A stretch of DNA of 64,000 nucleotides from Rhynchospora pubera (taxonomy: Eukaryota; Streptophyta; Magnoliopsida; Poales; Cyperaceae), in NCBI GenBank assembly GCA_028095005.1, contig CM051463.1, positions 2,960,295 through 3,024,294 of the forward strand. The letters are read 5' to 3'. Under the pieces are notes generated by a model. It worked only from the letters and a program-made list of their open reading frames with translations. It made no database searches and was not told where the DNA came from. Each line of letters begins with the position of its first letter. Within the stretch, counting starts at the first letter, position 1. Positions 21,521-32,232 of the stretch are shown here, piece after piece. A program made the translations under genes and the position numbers.

Positions 21521-22652
21521 ATTGTCTAGGCGCAATTGCGCAAACAACAAGACAAAAGTTCAATTATGAAAAACAAACTCATTTTCTCTATTTTTTTCCC
21601 CTATACGGTGCGCTTCATTTCTGAATCTTCTACGATCACAGCAACCTCCACTATTTCATGTTTTTTTTTATTGTGCATATGTTTCGTACAAGTAGTCATT
21701 TTTTTCTGTTTATTACATGAAAAATTTAAAAAAATTTAGAAGAAATGAATGAAAAGAAGAGAATGGATATAAGACATCATAATTTACAACGAACCAAGGC
21801 AAGTAGGTCATTCCAAACAAGTTTGGTCTGAATTGTATTTTGAATTTTAATTTATCTGAGTTATATCAATTGCATGCATATCATTAAATAAGAATAAAGA
21901 ACATGCACCGTTCGATAAGATCATAAGAATAAAAAAGAGATAATACAGATAACGTGGCATTAATTTTTGGAGAATTAAAATTTTTTATATAGTGATATTA
22001 TAAATTTTTAATTTATAGTATGTACCGCAAAACCATTGAACGAATAATAATATTCTAAAGATTTTTTTTCCTTTTTTCGTGTGAAATTTTTGTTAAACAA
22101 ATATTAATTTTTATCTAGATTGCATGATTAGTTTGCTTTTTTACAAAAATATCTACAGTCGGTGTTATTATTATATGAACTTTTTTTTTTTTGAAATATT
22201 CGCATTTTTCAGTGAATATCGAGATTTACATAATAGATATGTTGACATAATAGATGTTTCTATGCTAATTTAATAAAGGATGAATTCATATTCACATAGT
22301 TATACATGGTGTTATGATATATTAATAATCATAGCATTTTTAATATGTAAATAATATTTTAGTTTCGAAGCAATTGTATAAGATGCATGATAAAATGTTA
22401 CATAATTACGCAGTAGAATATTTCCTTTTGACTCAAAAAAAGAAAAAAAAAATGCAATTCTCGCCAGTAATTGGTCGCATGGACGAAACCAAGCGGGCGT
22501 CTATATGCAAGATATATTCTAATTTGTTTATTTGTTTGATATTGTGTATGAAAATTTCATATGAACATACTCTAACATTCTACAAGACCTCCCTCAGGAA
22601 ATTAATTAAAAGTACAATTTATCTTGGTTTAGGGTTTAGACTTGAAACAGTA
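21521..22652. other. Intergenic AT-rich DNA
   Basis: No gene, repeat with defined ends, or regulatory site could be supported. Short ORFs here have no recognisable composition. Confidence 0.4.
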
Positions 22653-22834
22653 ATCCGAATTCGCTGTAGCACGGGACACGGTCTAGCGCACGTACGAGCC
22701 TTTTAATCTTGATCGGACGGTTTATTTTTTACGGACCTACCAATCTAGATTATATGCACGGAGCTCCCTTATCCATTAGATCTTGATCAGACGGTCCGGA
22801 TGCCGCACTATACATGTGTCGCGCGGCAGCGGAT
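22653..22834. mobile_element. GC-richer MITE, about 180 bp, copy 1 of 2
   Basis: Matches the segment at 60793-60976 over its whole length (shared GGGACAC, TACGAGCC, TTGATCGGACGGTT, TAGATCTTGATCAGACGG). Its own ends are inverted relatives of each other (TGTAGCACGGGACACGG on the left, CCGCGCGACACATG as the reverse complement on the right), so it can fold on itself. The exact termini are approximate and no duplication was confirmed. Confidence 0.7.
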
Positions 22835-23024
22835 CTCAATTTCTTGAAACAGTTATGATCCGGTAGACCGGTACACATATTTTTTTTGTAATATTTCCGA
22901 TACATAATATCAGCAAGGTTCCTGGGATAAGACATCTCAATTTGACATGACAAAATCTGATGGGTGTACAGACGGCGCTGATGTCTTGTATTTCTGACTG
23001 TGTAGTGATGTATGTTTTCAACTT

Positions 23025-23271
23025 TTCGGGTGTGTTTGGCAAGAGGTGAATAAGTCTTATTCTGAATAAGACTTATTCAGGATGTTGTCAAACGTCTTTT
23101 GAATAAGCTTTATTTCGAATAAAGCTTATTCAACACTCTTATTCTAATACCACCTCTATAGTTGAATAACCTTATTCGGAGAGAGAAAAAATGAGAGAGG
23201 AGAGAGGAGAGAGAAATGCTTATTCCGAATTCCGGATAAGCTTATTCGGTAGGTTGCCAAACACACCCGAA
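23025..23271. mobile_element. MITE with TTCGGGTGTGTTTGGCAA termini
   Basis: Starts TTCGGGTGTGTTTGGCAA and ends with its reverse complement, an 18-bp perfect inverted repeat. The inside is built of repeated AATAAG/CTTATT words and a GA-rich stretch. Related beginnings occur at about 27757 and at the right edge of the window (63890). No clear target-site duplication was read. Confidence 0.78.
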
Positions 23272-23845
23272 TAGTGTATCTTTTGTTTTTATTTTGAATC
23301 AAGAATGCTGATTCACCTACTATTGCCAAAATAAATAAATAATTCACCTAGGTTGGTTTTGACCAAAGTGTTTTTTCGATACGGTAGTGCAAAAGATTTC
23401 TTTTTTTTTAGATAAGCTGCATAGTGGCAACGGTACCGCAAAAGTTGTGCTTAATTTCTTTGTTGGACCGTCGATTTATTTCTGAAATTTTTTTTTATGA
23501 ATATTTGTATTATAATATGTTAAAATATTATCGCTCAGACACTCTTATATCGTGTGCTGAACTGCTGTGCAACTTAGATCAGTTGTTGTATTTATTATTA
23601 TTTTTTGGCGTTCACTATTGCTGAACTGCTGTGCTGAACTGTTGTATTATTGCTGAACTGCTGTGCTGAACTGATGTGAATGCCTTATTTCATAAATAAA
23701 ACAAGATCAACAGCTTTTCCATTTGAAGTTTAACTTTTGAATTATTAATGAATAAAATTTTGGTTGTGATGGAGCACCAAAGTTGTGGACCTTGTGGTGA
23801 ATACCTTGTCGACATAAATATAGTACAAGTGACTGGTATAATTAC

Positions 23846-24919
23846 CCGTACGTAACGTATGGTTCCACCATAAGTAGCATCTTCAAATTTGATTCACTTG
23901 CCTTCAAAAATACACCACTGAGTATGTGCGGCAACCTCAATTTGTTTAAAATTTGCTTGGTCTTTGGATGCATATCCCTTTTGCTGAAATTAAGTCAAAT
24001 ATATTGAAAAAAGGAAAAAGGAAATTAGTAGTAGTTCTAAGAACTGGTCAAGCTCAACAATGAAAAATGGTAATATTGACATAACAACAGTTTTCTCCTG
24101 GATATAAAGGAAAAATGCAACAATTTGCACTTTTGCAGAGATAATGAACCAAAATACAAAACCATTGATTATGAAAAAAGAAAAGTAGAGCAAAATGAAT
24201 ACAGAAGTGAAAGAGGAAATTGAATACTTACCCACGGAGGCGAATAACAAAAAGCAATTTAGATTTCAGAGCATCCACTGAAACTTTCCTCAATTTTACC
24301 CTATTCCTCATCCGAACAAAATCCAACTCCTACCAATTTATGAAAATATATTTAGTCCAATTTTTTCAAGAGGAAAATTTAAAAAATGCAAGTAGAGTTG
24401 AAAGTTTATTACATCAAATACGTTCTGCTTGCTGTGAAGCACTGACAATGATACTACGACTGTTACATCTTGGTACAGTACTATCAAAGCCTGAACTTTT
24501 ACCTTGTTAATTAGCAATTTCAGGACCCAATATGACAAAGATGACGGACATAGAAAAATTGAACCAAAAATAGAGCTTACCGCCCAAGGAAGTACTAGGC
24601 AACAATTAAATAGGTACTGCCAGTTTACCTTGATTCAGATAAAAAAAACAAAAAGATATATAGGAACATTCCATTTGGTAATTATTGCATCAGTCTCAGT
24701 CAAGCCAAATGTACTATAAATTTTTCAATTTTGGGTCTTTGAAGTCTTAATCTTTGAACCTGAAATTCCCCAATAAAGCAAAAATGACATGCAGCATGGG
24801 TAAACAAAGGAAGCCATGAACATTAATTAGCAACCTTATCACGGTACTCTTTGACGAACTGCTCGGGCCTTTTAATGGCAGATTTGAAATCCGAATTTAC
24901 AAATATCTCTCAAGGTGGG
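23846..24919 (-). pseudogene. uL30/RPL7-like ribosomal protein gene fragment
   Basis: Three exons can be read on the minus strand with GT-AG borders. 24835-24919 contains FKSAIKRPEQFVKEYRDK. 24232-24329 encodes VRMRNRVKLRKVSVDALKS then KLLFVIRLRG. 23846-23983 encodes DMHPKTKQILNKLRL and ends in MVEPYVTYG. This order is that of the plant 60S ribosomal protein L7-like 1 family (large-subunit protein uL30 type). The exon at 24835 has a stop in the matching frame just after its acceptor, the N-terminal exon was not found, and the last exon (beginning YPN in relatives) is missing. It is a truncated copy that kept introns, so it is not a processed pseudogene. Confidence 0.82.
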
Positions 24920-25544
24920 CTGCAAGATTGGAACACAGGGGTAGTACATAGTAATACATTTATTTTACATTACTAAAATAAATGAACGAATTTTTCATGC
25001 CATAGTTGTCTTGTTGTCTCTTTCATTTATTATCTATTTAATTTTTGTGATACTCTATGCTCGATTGCTCGTTCTCCAGTTTTTACGGCTGAATTCTTCG
25101 GCGAGTGGCTGAGAGCAAAATGAAAAGCAAAGATATCAAAGATATAAAGCCCACAATTTTCAAAGTTGTGTAGCGGGCCTGAAAAACAGAGTTTGGGCCC
25201 TACTGAGGTTTTTGAACCGAAAAATTTTAAAATAATATTAAATTAATATAATATATTAAAAATAATATCAATATAATAATATTATTTTAAAGATTATCAC
25301 AAGATCAGAATCTAAGATTCCGACTGCAATTACGGAATCCCGGATACCGATCTAAGCTAAGATCGGAATTCTGGATTTCGATCTTAGCTAACTACTCATT
25401 TAAATATTAGAAATAATATTTATAAATAATATTTAATTAATTTATTTAATTAAATATAAATTTAATTTATTTATTAAATTAAATATTAATTTATTTAATT
25501 AAATATAAATTCAATTAATTTATTTAATTAATTTATTTAATACA

Positions 25545-25917
25545 AAATGAAAATCATTTTGTGGCTATTACAATTTAGTTCGAGGCAAATTAAAGACGCA
25601 TTTGAATCATTTTTCAACTCTCGAGTCATTGTGAGAGGAATAGAGGACGTGCATGCCTATGGAGAACATCGAAACTTCATGAAATAAGAGATATTTGAGT
25701 AAAGACATGAAAAAAAGTGAGACAAAGAGGAATAAATAATGATAAACGGGTGGGTTGATCTATACACGAGTTTACTAGTACAAAATCCGTAACCCAACCC
25801 GAAGCATCGGGTTTGTCAAACTTAGAACTCGTACCCAACCCAACATAATGCTAACCCGGTAAAAAACGGTTCGGGTCGGGTGGGTTGAACGGATTCACAG
25901 TTTTTTGTACACCCCTA
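25545..25917. mobile_element. hAT element fragment, related to 6068-6672
   Basis: Aligns by eye with the right two thirds of the 605-bp hAT element (shared ATCATTTTGT, TTTAGTTCGAGGCAAATTA, AAATCCGTAACCCAACCCGAAG) and ends in the same terminus TACACCCCTA. The left third and left terminus are missing. It is nested inside the foldback element, so the composite is a transposon in a transposon in a pseudogene. Confidence 0.82.
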
Positions 25918-26170
25918 CATGCGTGAAAAGGGTCGGAGACTTCACGCATGATAATCTAACGGCTGAAGTTATTGCCAACTGTATCAGAAATGCAGTAAAG
26001 AGAGATGTCAGTATTTCCTTACCGGGCGTGAAATCTCTATTGGAGAAAGAATACCCGAATGTGGTGCCCACTTATAACAAGATTTGGCATGGGCAAGAGA
26101 GAGAGCAATCGAACATCTTTTCGGATCGTGGGAAGATTCGTACAACAATCTCCCGAGTCTTTTATTAGCT
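25918..26170 (+). pseudogene. Mutator-like transposase fragment
   Basis: The frame contains DFTHDNLTAEVIANCIRNAV followed by SLPGVKSLLEKEYPNVVPTY and NKIWHGQE, a pattern of the N-terminal part of plant MuDR/MULE transposases (segment before the catalytic domain, with the conserved Tyr and Trp near YxKxW). After this a two-base shift moves the remaining similarity (words reading SWEDSYNNLPS) to another frame. Only about 80 residues remain of a protein usually over 500, and there is no catalytic DDE part. Confidence 0.75.
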
Positions 26171-26878
26171 ATAAATTAATTAAAAATTTATAACTTAATT
26201 ATTCATTTTTTAATTAAATAAAATAATTATTTATATTTTAATTAAATTTATATTTAATTAAATTTATATTTAATTAAATAAATTAAAATTAATTAAATAT
26301 TATTTTAAATATTATTTCTAATATTTAAAGCTAAGATCGGAATCCGGGATTCCGTAATTGAGGTCGAAATCCCAAATTTCGATCTTGTGATACTATTTTA
26401 AAAAAATATTATTATATTAATATTATTTTTAATATATTATATTAATTTAATATTATTTTAAATTTTTTTGGGTTTTTGAATGCATATGTGTGCAGTGCAG
26501 TATTATGCTAGAGTCGATGTTCATTTTTGCAACCTCATTTCGAAAAAGCAAAGAACCACTAGTTAGCTTTCTTAACCAAGTGGCAAGGATTTCATAAGAA
26601 CCAGTACTTCTTATGAAAAACATCTTGTTAGGATTTTGTATGTTGTTACAGTTTAAATGTTTAAAATGTAATCTTTGTGTTAGCAACTGCTACAATACGT
26701 CAATACGGAATACCTCATTTTGAACATTGTAGGTTTAATTTCTTTTTATTATTCTTTTTGGTGATGTCACAATGTTTAAAGTAGGCTACGAATGGAGAAA
26801 ATTACATGCCTACAAGGTACTAGTACTACGGCTCATTTGATCTGTTCAGGTATCTTGTGTTGTGACTTGTGAACAAAA

Positions 26879-26896
26879 TCATCATCATCATCATCA

Positions 26897-26966
<70 letters not shown>

Positions 26967-27055
26967 GTTGTTGTTGTTGTTGTTCTTCTTCTTTTTCTTT
27001 TTCTTCTTCTTCTTCTTCTTCTTCCAAATGCAACCATGTTTCTTAAAAAAAAAAA
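26879..27055. repeat. Compound trinucleotide microsatellite
   Basis: Runs of CAT, then more than 20 units of ATT, then TTG and TTC-type units, ending in an A-run. The apparent Ile-, Leu- and Phe-only ORFs across it are artefacts. Confidence 0.95.
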
Positions 27056-27059
27056 GTAA

Positions 27060-28420
27060 ATAAGCACTTTGAATTAATTCGAACTGGATTTAGTTAAATA
27101 ATTAAATTGTTAACTATTAAACAGATAAAAACTAATTTAATCGAATTAATTATAAATTATAAAAAGATCATTAAAATCTATTCTAACTCGATAAATGACT
27201 AACTGGGAATATTTTTGCTTATGGTCTTCTCAAGTTTAAAAGAGTAAAAATTATTGAATTGATTTAAATTATAATTTGGTTTCGTTACATTTCAGAAGTT
27301 AATTTAAGAGTACTCCTTAGAAATTATTATGGATATATAAAAAATTAAACGAAATAATTAAGGGCTATTAGCGGCTGGAGAGTTCAAAAGCGTCAAAATT
27401 CTTAAGTTAAAACAAAAAAAATACGGACTTTTAATTCGACTAAAATTATTATGAGGTGTAGAGTTTGTAGAATCTGATTCGGAAGTGAATTACGGGTCAC
27501 TTACTGCGGGACCCAATTCCTCGGTTCTCTGGTATCATTTTCTCTTATATCACGCGTAGAACGAATTGATTATAAGAAACGATACTTCTCATCGAGAATT
27601 CGAGATGTCATTTAATAAGGTTTACTGGTTAAGTTACTTTCTTTTTTCTGATCAACGCGATGGATTCAGTGTAATATTCAAATAATATTGCTGATCTCTT
27701 TCCCTCTAATTTTGATACACACACAATGACACAACACAAGTGCTTATTCATATTGGGTGTGTTTGGAAGTGTGGTGAATAAGAATAGAATAGCTTGTTTA
27801 GGAATAAGGATAGTGAATAAGAAATGGTGAAAAATTGCTAATTCATGTAATTTTTGATGTTGTTTGGGATGGTTAGCTAAGAATAAGAATAAGGAAAAAA
27901 ATATAGAATAATAATTTGTTATTTATATTTTTCAACTAACTTTTACATTATATTGCCTGCTATCTTTTGTTTGGCGCCATCTAACAAAGAAAAATGCATA
28001 ATGTATCTCTGTACCGGTCTCAAAATTTTTTTTGATAAAACCAGAAAAAACCAGTAGAACAAAAAATATAAAAACAAATAAAACCAACAAAACAGAAAAA
28101 AAAAATAGCTGAGCCCCAACCCCTCGTGCTTTAGCATCTATGCAAAGTTGCAAACATCATCCCTTACAAATAAAATTGCAAACATCATCTGTACCAGTTT
28201 TCTCTTTTTACCGATGTGAACCATATAAATTACTAGCAACAAATCAACCTACTAAAATCATATAAATTACTAATATTAGATACTACAAATTCCATTGAAC
28301 CAAAATAGTTTTCGGTACAAGTTTAAAAAGAAAAAGGAAAAAGAAGATTACAAATACAAAGGGAAGAAACCAACTCACAAAGCACCATGTACAATCCTAT
28401 ACTGACAATACATTCTGTAA
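27060..28420. other. Intergenic AT-rich DNA
   Basis: About 27757 begins GGGTGTGTTTGGAAGTG followed by AATAAG words, the left part of a MITE like that at 23025, but I did not find its right end. No gene is supported. Confidence 0.4.
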
Positions 28421-28479
28421 CTTGAAATTAAAATCAACAATAGGAGATCCATGCTTTACAATCTTTAATCGTCTTCCTA

Positions 28480-28735
28480 ATTACTTCATCCGCAGGGGAC
28501 ACAGGGGGGAGGAGGTCGGCGAGGTGGCTGCAGGCGTAGTCGAGGCCGGGCCGGACGGAGGAGGAGATGAGGTTGAGGCGGGGGCGGAGGAGGTAGAGGC
28601 GGAAGCAGATGGAGGGGAAGGAGGCGGCGAGAGTGAGGCGGAGGAGGGGGCGAAGGAGTGGAGGAGGAGGAGGAACTGGGGGGGGGAGTAGGTTTGAGAG
28701 GAGAAGGGGTGTCAGGTGTGGCAACGAAAGCAAAA
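28480..28735 (-). other. GC-rich island, possible gene fragment
   Basis: About 250 bases of strongly purine-rich plus strand (GGAGGAGG, GGCGGAGG words) stand out against AT-rich surroundings. The minus strand reads Pro- and Leu-rich and then RLYLLRPRLNLISSSVRPGL, YACSHLADLLPPVSP, before running into AT-rich sequence with a stop. I do not recognise the protein. It may be a captured GC-rich first exon. Confidence 0.35.
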
Positions 28736-29887
28736 ATATTTCTCTCTCCTCATCAGTAAAGAAATACTTTTAATATTTTTTTATCCATCCGTGAGTCCGG
28801 TAGGAAAACACCCTTTAAACCCGTTGGTCAAGCAATATGTAGAAGGCAACAGCACCGACCATTGGGCCAAGCGGCCTTTTCTGTTAAAATAGATGTTGTT
28901 AAATTTACGTATATATTATTTTTATTATATTATAACCCGTACATATCGGTACAAACCGGTAAAACCAGTAAAAACCGCATACTGCCACCTTAGCCGATTT
29001 GATGGCCGGTAGGGTATTAAAAAAATTAATTTTGACTGGTGACGCAATTGGGAATTTTAATTTTTCGCTTTTGTCTTTATTTTGCTTTTGTCTACAGATA
29101 GAGAGAGGAAATAAGTTTTGCATGTACTCTTATCATTGAACCTTAACTTTTTTAATTTAAAGCTAGATACAAAAGTTGTGCAACGACATAAAATTAGAAA
29201 CAGTGCCGATAGTTTTCTTTTACAGTAAAAAAGTTAGCACCATATATAGAGAATCACTAAATAAGTTTACCATATATGTTTATGCAAATTGACTTCATAT
29301 AAATACCATTTAATATTAATTTTGAATAGGTTGTTGCGCACACAAGAAAATATCTGTGCTTCATTTTCTTTTCTTTTTTCCCTTTTTTTGCCCCTGTTCT
29401 TATAAGACTTTGAATTGCCTTTAATATTATATTATTATATTTTTATCTTCAAAAAAAATTATATTACGATATTTCTTTTGTTCAGCTTCACGACAATTAA
29501 TCCAACTAAGTATAATTTCAAATTCCATTCAGCAAGTTACAAGACTAAAGTTCACATATAAAACAAAAAAACCTTAACTAAGCAAATGGTTAAATTAAGT
29601 TTATATTAAACAAATTAAGAGACAGAGTTCCTAAGTTCAAATTAGCCATACAAGAATTTGAGCAAGATCTCACGTACCTATCCAAATAAATGGTTTAGTT
29701 GAATCTCTGCTTGCTCCTGATGCTTTCTATTGCTCCTCTTTAAATTGGAAGTCTAAAGATGTAAAAAAGATTTATGGACCAATATCATATATATATATTG
29801 ATACAGGCTCAAACCTTGGAATAAGATGCCTAACCTGAATAGCAAGCACATGAGATTCTTAACCAATGTTATGGGCTTATATATGGC
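28736..29887. other. Intergenic DNA
   Basis: Near 28930-28985 there are repeated ACCGGTA/GTACAAACCGG words resembling hAT-type subterminal motifs, without defined ends. Nothing else is supported. Confidence 0.35.
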
Positions 29888-29990
29888 ATCGTTGCAAGTT
29901 GTGCTTTAGTAAAAGCTAAAGGAGATTATGAAGCTAACTATGATTCTAAAGGCGTATATAAGCTTTTACTAAAGCACAACTTGCAACGAT
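29888..29990. repeat. Perfect 30-bp hairpin
   Basis: 29888-29917 (begins ATCGTTGCAAGTTGTGC) is the exact reverse complement of 29961-29990, with a 43-nt loop. The arms are mixed in composition, not AT runs. It could be a recent inverted duplication or a small-RNA precursor. Nothing around it shows which. Confidence 0.85.
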
Positions 29991-32232
29991 TATACTTGTT
30001 TTATATATGCTTTTCGATGCTTCAAGTTCTTGCATCATAAAATATCACAACCTTACCTTTTTTCATTTAATTTATATTTAAAAATCAAATTTAACATTTA
30101 ATCTAAACTATTTATCTTGTCGTCCATTTTGACAAGAGGCGTATTACAAGAGAATAAAAATTTCATTGAGAGGTTAAAAAATAATGAGTCTAGTTAAATA
30201 TGAAAGATATTTCTAATATGTTCATTAATTTAGTCTCTTGGTCCTGATTTAGGATCAAATTTACTTTAATTTAAATTGCAAATTTTTGTAAAAATCATCT
30301 CTCCTCGTAAATTCAACAAAATCAACATTTTAAATCCAACGCTTGAATTTTTTTTTATTTTAAGACAGAAAAATAAGATGAGATTGTGACATTGTATCAC
30401 ACCATAAACTTATGACATGAACTGACATATATACATAACTTTAATTCTTTAATAATATATCAACTGAAAACTATCCATCTTGACAGTATCTGATAACGTG
30501 TCTTTACATAATTTTGAGGGTCTCAGGGAAATTGCCACTTCAACTTCAGTTAAATGTCCATTTGTTAATACTGTCGTGGATTTATTTATTATAACAAGGT
30601 CGCATTTTTTCGGAATAAGATAAAAATAAAAAGGTATACCAAGTTAGTGCTACAAATATGAGGGACCCAGATCGTACTGTAAAATTTACTAAATTGAAGT
30701 ACTAATTCCGGATTCTTCATTTCTTCCACCTTTTTGTGTACTGAGAGACTGGGCTTCTTCATTTATTATAACATCATGTTAAATTGAAATTTTAAATAAA
30801 ATCGTTGAAAAAAATTAATTTAGAATAATAATATCAGCGGTTATATTAAAATTTTGAATTTATAAAGATTTTTACTAAAATATAATAATTACTCAATTGA
30901 CCATTGTATATAATAGAGGGTAAAATGTTATTTCAAAATAGAAAATAAATTCTATTATATTTTTAATAATACCCAAAACTAGCCTCTCCCTCTTGTTAGA
31001 TTGATTTTTTTTATAAAAAAGAAACATACGGAAATCAAGAAAAAAATAAAAAGGATGCCACACACGCACATGAGGCAGGATAATTTTATGCATCATTGGC
31101 ATAATTTTTTTTTTTTTTTACAATGGCGCAAAACTAATAACTTATATTGATTTGTAATGAAATAAAACTAATTATTTCTTTTAGGATGGCATAATGCATA
31201 TATCTATTTTTATTGTTTTACAGTTGCATATTCAAAAGTGCAAAATGGTCTATCAATTTTTTGAGGGCATAAAACTAATTATTATTATTACTTTACAGTG
31301 GCCTAAAAATAATTTATCGTTTAGTGACAGTATATCTATAATTTCAAATATTAGTAGCGTAAATCAAAATCACCGTTTAAAATAATATAGCGTAAAGAGG
31401 ATTTTTTTTTTGGCATGAAAAGAATAAAATAGGAATTTAGCTTGCTTTTATGTATTGCCAGAGGGAGAAGACTGATAGTACTTGGGCTAGGCAAGATGAA
31501 GGAAGTGTGTAGGGCTAGGACAGGAGTATTTTTATCATATTTAATAAATCTGATATTTTTTTTTGTTTAAAATATGATCAAAACCAATGAGAAGAGTTAA
31601 TTTTTCATGCAATCCAAACCAGGATTTGAGGGTTTATTTATGAATATGGAGATTAGAGTGATTTATTTTCTAATAGAGAAAAATAAAGAGTTAATAGCCG
31701 ATTTTTTTCGTCAAAAATAATAGTATTTACAAAAATACAAAACGAGTTAACTGATTTTGGGAGGACAAATTGAAAGCAAAAGTTCTGTAAGCAACACCAG
31801 TTCATCACTCGGAGGACCGAAGCGCACTCAATTTCCCCTCATAACTTTAGTCCCAAAAATATTTATGTTGTAATATTGTGTGGCCTACTGTACTGTGTAA
31901 CTGTGTTAAGGTTTTAGGTTGGTCGCAACTGGCAACCATGATCATGTTTTAATTTCGAATGAACGAATTCTATATTATACATAAAATCCGAAGAACAAGA
32001 TCATATTATAAAAGTCAAAAATAATTTTTTTCAGGGACCAAATAGTCAAATACTTACCATGGTAAAACAGAAAAAAGGGCATTTAAATGGAGAATATCTG
32101 TTGGGAGCCCAAGGTTATATTACTTCTTTGTCAGTCACCATTTAGGCCCAAGCCCAGTGAAGAAGTGTGAGAGGAGACTGAAACGTCCTTCATTCCCATT
32201 TCCAGTGGTAACTAATTCCCATTTTGTCAGAA
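29991..32232. other. Intergenic AT-rich DNA, COG3 upstream side
   Basis: No gene, repeat with ends, or promoter motif could be supported. The last part precedes the COG3 start codon and may be its old promoter. Confidence 0.35.

Larger units (their letters stand above)
25217..26470. mobile_element. Mutator-like foldback element, 1.25 kb, with nested fragments
   Basis: AT-rich arms of roughly 300 bp (25217-25540 and about 26190-26470) are inverted copies, with the shared islands ATCACAAGATC and AAGCTAAGATCGGAAT. The decamer GGTTTTTGAA flanks both ends exactly (25207-25216 and 26471-26480). Between the arms lie an hAT fragment (25545-25917) and a transposase fragment (25918-26170). The long inverted repeats, the 10-bp duplication and the transposase type all agree with a deleted Mutator-like element. 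Confidence 0.82.
25060..26690 (+). pseudogene. MATH-BTB gene, copy 3, interrupted remnant
   Basis: The left piece (about 25060-25165) matches the BTB core of copies 1 and 2 (CGTTCTCCAGTTTTTACGG, then a GAATTCTTCGGCG word), with stops. The right piece (about 26495-26690) matches the C-terminal end and 3' UTR (frame reading CNLISKKQRTT, then TTGTTAGGATTTTGTATG). The BTB second half and BACK region between them are gone, and a Mutator-like foldback (25217-26470) now lies in the gap. No MATH domain was found upstream. The uL30-like fragment abuts on the left, facing away. Confidence 0.8.

Noticed and set aside
26862..27063. Open frames of about 65 codons over the trinucleotide repeat
   Set aside because: They consist only of repeated Ile, Leu, Val and Phe codons from a microsatellite.
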